Part shown: piece after piece, positions 1-9,970 of the stretch | Numbering within the stretch: the first letter of the stretch is position 1 | Layout: each line of letters starts with the position of its first letter | From: Histoplasma ohiense | Lineage: Eukaryota; Ascomycota; Eurotiomycetes; Onygenales; Ajellomycetaceae | DNA length: 64,000 nucleotides | Direction of reading: 5' to 3' | Assembly: GCA_017607445.1 (NCBI GenBank) | Contig: JAEVHH010000006.1 | Location: 806,001-870,000, forward strand | The notes under the pieces: model-generated | Told to the model about the DNA's origin: nothing | The model's database searches: none | Seen by the model: only the letters and a program-made list of their open reading frames with translations | Translations under genes and position numbers: made by a program

Positions 1-93
1 TAATGTTATGAGTGTTATCAAAAATCATTATCTATCAAAAGAAGTTTAGTGTATTTATGCTCTAGTTCTATTTTGAACTAGTAAGGATAGTGC

Positions 94-656
94 AGTAGAT
101 AGATTGGCAGTGATAGATTGGCAGCGATAGATTGGCAGCGATAGATAGATTGACAGTGATAGATAGATTGGTTGACAGCAATAGATAGATTCGCCGCGGT
201 AGATAGATTGGCAGCGATAGATTAGCAGTGATAGATAGATTGGCAGTGGTAGATAGGTTGGCAGCGATAGATTAGCAGTGATAGATAGATTGGCAGTGGT
301 AGATAAATTGGCAGCGATGGATAGATTCGCCGCGGTAGATAGGTTGGCAGCGATAGATTAGCAGCGATAGATAGATTGGCAGCAGCAATAAATTAGCAGC
401 GATAGATTAGCAGTGATAGATTAGCAGTGATAGATAGATTGGCAGCAGCAATAGATTAGCAGCAATAGATTAGCAGCAATAGATTAGCAGTGATAGATTA
501 GCAGCGATAGATTAGCAGCGATAGATTAGCAGTGATAGATTAGCAGCAATAGATTGGCAGTGATAGATAGCTTAGTAGTGAGGAATAGCTTAGCAGCGAG
601 GGATAGCTTAGCAGCGAGGGATAGCTTAGCAAGATTGGCAGCAGTAGCTGGTAGAT
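94..656. repeat. Degenerate minisatellite, about 14-18 bp units
   Basis: Back-to-back imperfect copies of a unit close to GCAGCGATAGATT(A/G), some extended by an extra GATA step, fill this stretch. Towards the right end the unit changes to a GAGGGATAGCTTAGCAGC form. The dinucleotide after GCAG is CG in some copies and TG or CA in others, as expected from C-to-T change at CpG on either strand. Reading frames through it are repeat artefacts with no protein character. Confidence 0.9.
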
Positions 657-1888
657 AGAGGTAATATCTCCACCAAATGAGAGATTCAAGGGATTCAATG
701 GATTTGAATTGATGGGGTACACTAGCTAATTGTGCTGAGGTATCTTTTTGTTACTTGGTAGGCATGTGTGGCTGGGAGGTACTCAGAGGGGACTTGGCAC
801 GGATGTGTTGGAACATGAAAATCAATCAGAGTTTTCTCAAACAGAGAATCAAGAATAACTCAAGCAACTGCAGATCAAATTGAACAAGATTTTAATAGAT
901 TATCAATATAAGATAGATCTATCTCTTATCAAAATCCGAGTTGATTTGACCCAGTATTGATGGAGTAATTTGATGAAATGTTGAAAATCCGCCCAAGCAG
1001 ATGCCAAAACACTATTCATCAAATATCTCCCTCAAAACTTCATCAAATCTTTTCAAATTTGCAGCAGGTATTGACGGAGACAGCAGGAATTGATTGAGGG
1101 TACGGTACTCGCATTGTCTAATTCAAAGAATTGGGCTCATTTGAGGTTTTGCTCGTTGTTGTTCTGTTTGTCAGATACAGAAGAAACCTCTTCAGCAGCT
1201 CAGCTTGTCAGTGGTAATGATAAGATTCTCAGTTAATTTGATTTGAAGAGAATGAACATCAGAAGCAAGTCTTGAGACAAAACAATCCTCAAGAACTCTT
1301 ATGTAAGCTTACAGCTTCATAAGATCTTAGACAGTTAGAGGTTCTCCTCAAGGATTAGCAACAAGTATTTAATAACAAGAGTTTGAGAACTAGTTCTTTT
1401 TTATTAAGTTGATTGATTGATTGACTATTCTATCTCTCTAAAGAAAAAGAAAACAAAATAAGAGGGATCTCCTTTTTTAAAGAATGAAAATAAATAGATC
1501 AACAAGAGAGAAAGGAAGTAACAAGGGTGTTCTTAAGAATTCTTGAAGAAGGAAGGAATCTAGCTATCTTCTCTGTGGCATCCTATCCTGGGCAGTCGGT
1601 GCCCAACACCAACTACCCGATACCGTGTAATGACAGCCCCTCCTCGACATGTGACACACCTCTACGAAGATTGTTTACTCAACCTCCTGTCCTCCTCAGC
1701 TTCTTCTCTACTTCACGTCCTCCACCCCACAAAGCTCCATCCCTCGTAAGTCAACTATCGCTCCTCCATTGCCATCCTGTAATCCCACCAATTCTCATCA
1801 GGTGCACCTAAATTAAATTCGATATACCCCTCAATCCGCTATTTCAACCTACCCCGCTCACCTATCTCCCGCTGAAAACTTAGCCATC
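657..1888. other. Gene-poor sequence and leader region of the malate dehydrogenase gene
   Basis: No coding region is supported. 657-1500 is AT-rich, low in CpG and may be old repeat remnant. From about 1600 the composition shifts to CT-rich host sequence leading into the start codon at 1889, which fits a promoter and 5' untranslated leader. No individual promoter element is certain. Confidence 0.5.
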
Positions 1889-3412
1889 ATGGTCAAAGCA
1901 GGTTGGTGATGCTCTCAACAACTATCGCCCTATCTGGGGAATATGCGTTTCTAACTAATTTACTAGTTGTTCTCGGCGCTTCTGGTGGCATTGGCCAGGT
2001 ATATACTTCCTATATCGACTGCAAGACGCCCAGAACAGTCAAGACATAAAAACCTCTTGGTCCCCGCTCAATCCAGCAGATGACGAACACACTGACCTTT
2101 ATCTCAAAATATCTCTAGCCGCTTTCCCTCCTCCTCAAAGCCAGTCTTCTCGTTGATGAACTCGCGCTTTACGATGTCGTCAATACACCAGGTGTTGCTT
2201 CTGACCTCTCCCATATCTCCACCATTGCTGTATGTATGCATCATTTCACCACTACAGCTATAGAAATGGAATGCTAAAATGGTTGTATAGACTGTCAAAG
2301 GATATCTACCCAAAGACGATGGCCTTAAGGTCGCTCTCACTGGCGCTGATGTTGTTGTCATTCCGGCTGGCATTCCTCGTATGCTTCCCCCATACATACC
2401 ATATCCAACTAACTATTCTCGAGCTGAATTAACTACTTTTCACCCTAATAGGCAAACCCGGCATGACCCGCGATGACCTGTTCAAAGTCAATGCTGGCAT
2501 CGTTCAGACCCTCGTCAAGGGTATCGCAGAGCACAGTCCTAAGGCTTTTGTCCTCATCATCTCCAACCCTGTCAACTCCACCGTCCCTATCGCCGCTGAG
2601 GTTCTCAAAGCCGCTGGCGTATTCGACCCAAAACGCCTCTTTGGTGTCACTACCCTCGATGTCGTCCGTGCCGAGACCTTCACTCAAGAGTTTACTGGCC
2701 AGAAGGACCCGTCAAAAACTACCATTCCCGTCATTGGCGGCCACTCCGGCGAGACCATCGTGCCCCTTTTCAGCCAGGCTAAGCCTGCTGTCCAAATTCC
2801 TACTGATAGATACGATGCTCTTGTAAACCGTAAGTGGAAATTTTGTCACCTGTAAGTAACCAATGCATTTTACTAGTCGCTGATTAAGGAAACAGGCGTC
2901 CAATTTGGTGGTGATGAAGTGGTCAAGGCCAAGGATGGAACTGGTTCGGCCACCTTATCTATGGCTTACGCTGGATTCCGGTAAGTTCCTCGCCCCTTCA
3001 ATCTTGAGTATGAAATATACTGTCCATTGACTTGTAATGAACCCAGCTTTTGTGAGAGCGTCATCAGAGCTTCCAAGGGTGAGTCCGGCATCGTTGAACC
3101 AACTTACGTCTACCTTCCCGGTATCCAGGGAGGCGACGTCATCAAGAACCTAGTCGGCCTGGATTACTTTTCCATCCCCGTAGAACTCGGCGTAAGTAAC
3201 TTTAATTGTTCCGATCAATCGGTTTTGTAATGGTGCGGACGGGCTGATGACATTGCGATTTGTGAAAACAGAAATCCGGCGCTGAAAGGGCCCTGGACAT
3301 CCTAGGCGGCATCACGGAACAGGAGAAGAAACTCCTCGAAGTCTGCACCAAGGGCCTCAAGGGCAACATCGAGAAAGGCATCGACTTTGTCAAGAACCCA
3401 CCCACAAAGTAA
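1889..3412 (+). CDS. Malate dehydrogenase, NAD-dependent, cytosolic type
   Basis: Interconverts malate and oxaloacetate with NAD. Eight exons can be followed. The first codes only MVKA and splices into the Rossmann motif GASGGIGQ. Next come the active-site loop region PAGIPRKPGMTRDD, SNPVNSTVP, GVTTLDVVRAETF and the catalytic-histidine motif GGHSGETIVP. The C-terminus is VKNPPTK and the stop is at 3410-3412. The product is about 330 residues, normal for the family. There is no mitochondrial presequence, since the Rossmann fold begins at residue 4, so a cytosolic (or possibly peroxisomal) form is inferred; no C-terminal SKL-type signal is present. Introns follow codon 4, the GGIGQ motif, ISTIA, AGIPR, ALVN, YAGF and VELG. 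It is convergent with the TRS33 homologue. Confidence 0.95.
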
Positions 3413-4280
3413 ACTCCAACCCGCCCATTTGCTTATCCTCTCTTCCTGTTGCCCATCATTATCACCAGCATCATCATAGCCAAAAGTAATGCAAAAAAGA
3501 AAAACGGTGTCTGTTCTCAAATAGAATCGTCCATTAGCGTTTGTTCTTTCTCCGAAAGTGAATCGTACTCTTTCTTTTGTTTCCCTATACCCTGGACAAC
3601 GTCCGTACCGAAGAAGAAAAGAAGTAAAGCCACAAACAACTGCCGTAAGGGACACATTTACTAATTGGTATTTTTATTTACCTCCCTCCTTTCACTGCGG
3701 ATAGGCTCTAGGGTCATCATATACACATGTCAACATACAGGAGGAGGGTCCGCAAACATACAACATAGGTCGCGATCAGACGACGGCATATGGAACAAAG
3801 AGGAAAATCAAATCCATTCAGCGTTCCTCCTCTTTTCTATACGTGAGCGCCTTGTTAGCAAGCATGTTGGGGCTGGGTTGATGGTTTCTTAAGATCTGAA
3901 AATGGAGAATGATGAATCTTTGATACAAAATGAAAATGAATAGAACGACATGTGCTTGAAAAATGCCATTCTGCCTCCACCTTATCCTCCTCCTCTACCA
4001 CCTCCCTCCCTCCCATCCTCCCCCAACATTGTCCAAGCAAGGAGGAAAAGAAGCAAGGAAAGAGGGGGGGAAAGGGCAAGAGGAAAAAAAGGTCAGAGAA
4101 GATAGAGAAAATCCGCAAGTACCCATGGAAAAATTAACTATCATTAAGTCCCTTGTTTCGCAAATATGTATATATAAGCCCTGTTAACTCCGAAGCGATA
4201 TATTCAAATGAACAATAACAATGCAGATAGCGCGGGACACGGGTATTTATTTATTTCAAGTTAGGGGAGATCTCAAATAT
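3413..4280. other. Convergent intergenic region with pyrimidine and purine tracts
   Basis: This lies between the 3' ends of malate dehydrogenase (+) and TRS33 (-). It holds a strongly pyrimidine-biased run at about 3970-4030 followed directly by a purine-biased run at about 4038-4100. No coding region is supported; the long reading frames here are products of the low-complexity tracts. Both genes probably end transcription in this interval. Confidence 0.6.
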
Positions 4281-5487
4281 TCATGATTTGGGCTGCTGTA
4301 ATTGATGCTGTGGCTGTGGCGAAGGTTGCGCCATCTGCACCGTCTTGATCTGGAAAGTCGCGCTGGGGAGGTCCGACGACTCAGCTTGAACAGTAGCGTT
4401 TATGCCCATGCTTGCCAGGCCGCCGCGGATTATGCCACAGGGGAACCAGAGGTACTAAAACCCGTTAGGACGGGCTCACCTCTATCTTGAATTCTGCTGT
4501 GTTGGTAGGTGGGGTGGGGGAAGAGGTTCGGAGGGTTGACTGATAGTGGTGTATTTACTTTCTTTCCCTTGTACTAGGAAACTTACTGATTGGGCTTTTG
4601 CGATGGCTTCGTTCCGATTTGACATACTCATTCGTATCAAAGGACGGAATGTATTATCGGTTAGGACGTATACACCCTAAAAGTGAAAGATGTTTGGGAG
4701 GGACTCTGGTGAGTGATATGTTTCATTTGATCCATTACCGAAAAGCAGAAGGGAACATGGAATATAGAGTATCGCTGGAAAGGGGGTGTATTGGGGAGTT
4801 GAACCCCTCCCTGAGGTTTGCTTCCGTACCCTATGGTTCGTTTTGAGATTATCAATCTGTTTCCGGAATAAAATCGTCCAGAAATCTTTGCAAAGGAATT
4901 TTATCACATCAAGATTATCTGTAAATCGGGGTCTGTCTCGTGAAAATCTAATGGTGCTCCACATACATATAAAAATTAGTTAGCTAGGTGTTGGTCTAAT
5001 ATAGAGAATGAGATAATATGTTTCAATGGCAGGAGGCCAAGTCCTGTGTGTGCAAGTACGAAATGGATGTAACGTGAAAGCTTCGCCAGTCTGGGATATA
5101 AGACAGCAATTGGAGTAGAAGATATGTAGCTGACACACTGTATATACTTCGATATCATTCATCACCAATGCTCAATCTCAACTCAGAAGATTGGGAGGGA
5201 GTACACCATTTCTCAGAAAGATATGGATACAGACATAGATATGTGATATCGTCTCACCTCTCAGCTAACCCTTGCCCAACACGAAACCCTAACGCCTCTA
5301 ATCTATAGAAGGTAGCTTCGCGATGCTCTTCTTCGTCTAAGGTTCCTTCCATGCCAGATAGCTCTTCCGCTAGTCTCTCAGCCATTGGCACTAGTTCTAT
5401 GAGAAGGAGGTCCAGGCATGAGACACTGACGAAGCGGGCATACGAGTCCGACACGTTGAAAGAAGAGAGGGAGGTGTCGACGGACAT
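4281..5487 (-). CDS. TRS33: TRAPP complex subunit Trs33/TRAPPC6 (Bet3 family)
   Basis: Core subunit of the TRAPP tethering complex, which activates Rab/Ypt GTPases in ER-Golgi and Golgi traffic. Four exons on the minus strand can be joined in frame: 5258-5487 (start codon, SCLDLLLIELVPMAERLAEE), 4830-4947 (IKFLCKDFWTILFRKQIDNL), 4587-4676 (GVYVLTDNTFRPLIRM) and 4281-4454 (LWFPCGIIRGGLASMGINA). All junctions have GT-AG ends, and a CTAAC branch-like element precedes the last acceptor. The short Q/P-rich tail after FQIKT is an extension beyond the Bet3-like fold. The order and spacing of the conserved blocks match Trs33 rather than Bet3 or Trs31. Confidence 0.92.
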
Positions 5488-6323
5488 CTAACTGAGGCGT
5501 GGATGATGGAAATGAAGGGGAGGATTGTGTGCAGAGCCGAATTGAGTGGTTGCAACAGGAGACAAAGGGTTGGTGGTAGGTGGGGTTATAAATTTTGAAT
5601 AGTATTATCGGCGACGTAGGTCTGGGGTTTTGCAGCAGTATCTTTCTTTAGGGTCAGTGGGGGGTTCGCAAAATAATTGAAGTGTGGAGGAGTGAGTGCT
5701 CTTTAGGACTGTACGGGGGAAGCTCGATTGCCTGAGTTAATTACCTAATCAACTTGTTTCCTGGGTCTAGTTAGTTACGTCAGTATGATCAACAACTCCA
5801 TTGTAGCGATTCGCGTAATGAGTAAATCGTTACCCTTAGGCTATCATAGCATGTAAAATATAGAGCCTGGAGGTCTCAGCTTCGTTAGTTTTATGGAGTT
5901 TAGAGGTTTCTATAAGCATATCTCCTTGAAAAAAAAATGTCACATAGAGTGAGAGAGTTGTGAGGGACTTGTAACAATTCCCATCTCAACCGCCACTATC
6001 AAGATAGAAAAATGTATGTATCATTTCAAACGGAACTCCCAAACGCCTCGCTCTGCCAGGCTGCCTCCTGTATGATCCCTAATTCAATTATGGAAAATGC
6101 CGATGCAATTCGCGCGTTGTATAGCAGTAGATGACACCTTCCCGCAGAACAACGACCACTTCCTGCCGCCAAATCTTTCTTTCAACAATAAAAAGAGAAT
6201 TAAATAATGTTAATGAACAAAAAACCGACTAAGAGAGCCGTTGGAAATAGGAAAATTTCCCCTACAAGTCCCCGCTGTTAATACATGTCAATTCAATTAT
6301 TCCAGGCAGTCAGCGGAGAGTTT
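5488..6323. other. Intergenic region upstream of TRS33
   Basis: Host-like base composition between the TRS33 start and the 3' end of the SUMO-ligase gene. It should contain the TRS33 promoter and the SUMO ligase 3' untranslated region. A short A-run lies near 5930. No coding region is supported. Confidence 0.5.
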
Positions 6324-8289
6324 TTAAGCATCATAATAAAACGAGTTTGCGGCCGGAGAATTAGACGAACTCTGACTAGTATGACCAAAATTCGCATTAC
6401 TCACGCTGGATCGCGAGGCAAAATCTGAGCATCGATTTGAATATTGATTGGGGATAGGTTGTATATGTGGGCGCTTTGCGGGGCGGCAAGGTTCTTCGTC
6501 TTCATCATCGCTTACCGTCAAATCAATGACCTGGCTAGCTGGTCGTTTATTATTTGGTGTTGGTCGCGATGTAGATTGGGCGAACAAAAATTCCCCTGTT
6601 TGAACTGACGGTGTACTGTGAAGGGTCAATGGGGTGGTAGATGGCTCCTCTTTTAGAGTGGCTACTCGCGAATCTTGGATTTCGATTAAATCATCATCCC
6701 CGCCACCAGTAGGAGGAGAGGGTGGGTTTCCACCCGGTACCGGATTGTCATCGTCTCGTCCTATATGCCACTTGCCATCTGGGTCGACCGTAACCTGATC
6801 AAGATTCGGCGGTGTCGACTTGAGTATATTATCAACGTACCTAATACATTAGTTATGAGGTAAATGTTTGCGAATACTAACAATATGCTTACTGGTCGAT
6901 TTGTAGTGCTTCGAAGTTTGTAGCTTTGTTGCATACAGGGCACGTCCACGTCGGGGCCTGCTCTTGTAATTGCAAAAATGATGACGCATCAAAGCACTGG
7001 GTATGTAAACAAATCGTTGACCTGCAGGGGACCGCTATTCGAAGTGTCGATAGGGGGCATTTTAGTGACATTACGGCAGAGGTTGCAACAATGTCAGCAT
7101 CTTCTGCTTTGTTTTTCACTAATATTGTTTGTTAGACATGAGTAAGTATTGATAGATGCCTGTTTTCCGAGAGCCTCTTACTTTCACGTATAACTTGTTC
7201 AGCTGATAATGTTTTGCGAGCTTGTAATTTATTTACCAATTCCTCCACTGTGTGTTTTCGAACGAGGTTTATAACCATGAAATATTTCTATACATATTAT
7301 GTCAGTACAAAGTAACTCCTGTATGGACGGATACACCGAGATAGTAAATAGGTTATGGCCTACCTTCTGTGTGAGTGCGTACGTCATAGCGACCTGGTTA
7401 ACGTAGCCAGCTTTCTTTCGGATAAAATTAGTAATGTCCGCTGGGCGTGTTGAACCAGGCCTGTTTTTCAACCCTCGTAAGTTTGCCTTAACGTCATCCA
7501 GGTTCGCTTTGAGCTCAACTTGGTGAGGAAATGTAATGTCAGATTTGGTATATTGAGTGAGGCCGCTATCCGCTGCACAATAGACCATGACTCGCAAGGA
7601 TGGGTCATTTTGAATCCGCGCTGCATTCAGCGCTGAGAGAACAACCTTTAAAATTACGCTATCACGCGTACTTTCCCTAACTACGAAGGACTTAGTTATT
7701 TTCTGACTTGAAAGCGCTCCAAGACATCTAGAGCTTACCTTTGCATTCTACCACAGGCGTCAACGGTTCTATGATAGAATAAAATGGGCTGTCTTTAAAA
7801 CTAAGTCGACCTAGAAACAGGATCAGCTTTAAAGCAAATATAAACCTACAGTGGAAGACATACCGGTCGAAAAGGAATGACTTGGAGTCATTGAAAGAGA
7901 AAACGGGGGCACTGTTTGCTGCGCATACGTGGATGGTGCAGATTGAGGTGGTTGGTATGTAGCCGAAGATTGTGTTGGAGTGGACGGCATTTGATGTTGA
8001 GCTGTGGCATAGATATATCTCTTTAGTGAGTCATATCTGTCGGTTCGCCCAGAATGAAAGAACTGTCCAAGTCCTGGGAGAATATCCAATGTCAGTTCAG
8101 CTTTGACTATTTACTTGCGAGAGGGATTAGAGACTAACGGTCAATTATTCGTTCTTGTAAAATTGACTTAACACCAGAAACAGCGAGGCCCTCACTTCGC
8201 AGTATGTCCTTTAGCTGGGCATTGAGTAACGACTTCACCAGGGCAATAACTCGTTGCAAGTCTGCCATTTCCTGCCCGGTCGAAGCCAT
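6324..8289 (-). CDS. E3 SUMO-protein ligase, Siz/PIAS type (SAP, PINIT, SP-RING)
   Basis: Transfers SUMO from the E2 Ubc9 to nuclear substrates. The first exon (start at 8287-8289) codes a SAP-like helix pair (LLNAQLKDILRSEGLAVSGV, then KSILQERII) for DNA binding. A P/S/T/Q-rich linker follows. A PINIT domain is coded at about 7360-7680 (RVMVYCAADSGL, VNQVAMTYALTQK). The SP-RING is coded at about 6889-7119, with CPLSTLRIAVPCR, then CLHTQCFDASSF and WTCPVCNKA supplying the zinc ligands. The C-terminal region has an acidic SUMO-interacting motif, VIDLTVSDDEDEE, and an earlier candidate, DLIEIQDS. Several short introns separate the blocks; I did not fix every junction. It is divergent from the small nucleolar-protein gene at 8723. 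Confidence 0.93.
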
Positions 8290-8722
8290 TTTCCGGAATG
8301 GTCAAATGCAGGCTAGCAACTATGAATTAGAGGCGAAGTAAAGGGCAACGAGCTTGCTAGGCGCAAATGGGAGAGAATGCATTTGCAAATATAGTCACAA
8401 TATATGTCCAGCAGAAGAAAATGCATGAAGGGTGAATCTGTTGATCAGGCCGCCGCCTCTCAAATCTCATCGCGCCTTTCGAAGTCCCCTATGATGAGAG
8501 TGACCTCACTGGTGCCTGCTGACATAAGCCCAGGGTTGAGGCAGCCGCAAAGAGAATTTTACAATCTCGGCCATTTGATTCTCTAGCAACGAGTATTCTT
8601 CCACCTTGCCTTTCAGTCAGCGCCCGCCTTTTTTTTTTTTTTTGCGTGCAGCGTATACCTAACCGCTCTACTCGATGCGTTCCTCATGCATTGACTTCGA
8701 GCTGATATAAGAATTTCTCGAA
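8290..8722. promoter_or_regulatory. Shared divergent promoter region
   Basis: Lies between the start of the SUMO-ligase gene (-) and the LLPH-like gene (+). It contains a T-run of about 16 nt near 8628-8643, typical of nucleosome-depleting dA:dT tracts in fungal promoters. A 60-codon frame at 8404 has no protein-like features. The regulatory role is inferred from position. Confidence 0.5.
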
Positions 8723-9250
8723 ATGGCTAAAGGTCTCCGCTCCAGTGTTATGAAACGCAATAAGGCGAAGCTACGTGCCGAAGTGTTTGTCCCGATTGTT
8801 GATAGGAGGACTGAAAGGCTTTCAGCAAAACTCCAAGAGTTGGTGGCCAAGCCAAAAGAAGTAAATACGAACGACGCAGGTATGGAGCAAGCCCGGATTT
8901 TAATCTTGAAAGCCCATCCTCCAATAAACTAACATATACCTCCTAGATAAGCTTGATATGAACATAACAGAAGAAAGTGGTGCAGGAAAAGGTGCGTACA
9001 CTGTCTATTCTATTTCGATGCGGATTACATTACACAATCCTCTCACCTGATCCTCTCATTTATTATCTCCTAGCAATGATGCTGACATTTGAATTTCCAA
9101 GAAATGGATATTGATGAACAACCTGGAGCAACCAAGCCATCCGCCGAGAATATGGGACGAATCCGGAAGAGAGTTCGGCGGAAGACAAGGCCCTCGATCA
9201 CATTTGCAGCATGCCCTCAGAAGGTGAAGAGAGTTAACAAAAGGAAGTGA
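8723..9250 (+). CDS. Small basic nucleolar protein of the LLPH/YBL028C (DUF2423) family
   Basis: The N-terminus MAKGLRSSVMKRNKAKLR followed by RRTERLSAKLQEL is the signature of the fungal DUF2423/YBL028C family, related to vertebrate LLPH. These are small lysine/arginine-rich nucleolar proteins linked to pre-60S particles. Exon 1 runs to about 8880. A short second exon (KLDMNITEESGAGK) and a third (EMDIDEQPG onwards) follow, separated by GT-AG introns. The C-terminus is very basic (RIRKRVRRKTRPS, KRVNKRK) and probably carries the nuclear/nucleolar signal. The stop is TGA at 9248-9250 and the product is about 110 residues. The molecular role is poorly defined. Confidence 0.85.
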
Positions 9251-9970
9251 GGGAACTCAACTCATTGGCCGCTGAATTTGTCATATTCCCTCTCGCGATA
9301 CACGATGGCATACCTAAAAGGCATAGACTTGGTCTGGATTTGGCGTACTAGGACGTACTAGGAGTGGCAGGTCGAAATTGGGCGTTCTTTGGTGTTATCT
9401 GGATACACGCCCGAATGTTAAATACTGTAATCGCCAAAAATCTGATAGAGTTGTTAGGAACCTAGTCAATTCTTTGGACATTGGAAGTGATTTTTGGAAA
9501 ACGAAGTCAAAAGAAGCGAGAGGTGAATAGTTAATAAGCTTCTCTATCAACGTAACTGAACGCGGAGACGTCGGCGGGGGTCTTGGGAAGAGTTCTCTTT
9601 TCTTCTTGACGGCCCGTCACCCTGAAATCGGTTTGTCAAATAATCTCAGAATAACGTAATATTGGCAACTTTGTAGAGATCCCAATTATGAACAACAATG
9701 TCATCCAAGTAAATGTTCAGTTTCAATGTTTCATCGTTTTGCCCTCGGTCTTGGCTCGCACTCAACACATCAATAACTAATAGTTACATCAAATCTGCAT
9801 TGTAATATTATATATTCCAACCATCAACCCTTGCCATCTTAGACATACCTAAAAAAGAACAAGCAGGCCGAGAGATGGAGAGCCAGAGGTAGCTGGAAGA
9901 GCAATTTTCATCGGTCCTCCTTGGATTTTTAATCTTCAAGTAGTCGCTATTTCGTCCATTGGAGTACACC
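9251..9970. other. Intergenic region before GPI7
   Basis: Holds the 3' region of the DUF2423 gene and the promoter of GPI7. Composition is host-like. No coding region, RNA gene or repeat of note was seen. Confidence 0.5.

Noticed and set aside
1889..3412. Mitochondrial malate dehydrogenase
   Set aside because: The nucleotide-binding motif starts at residue 4 and there is no presequence or upstream in-frame extension.
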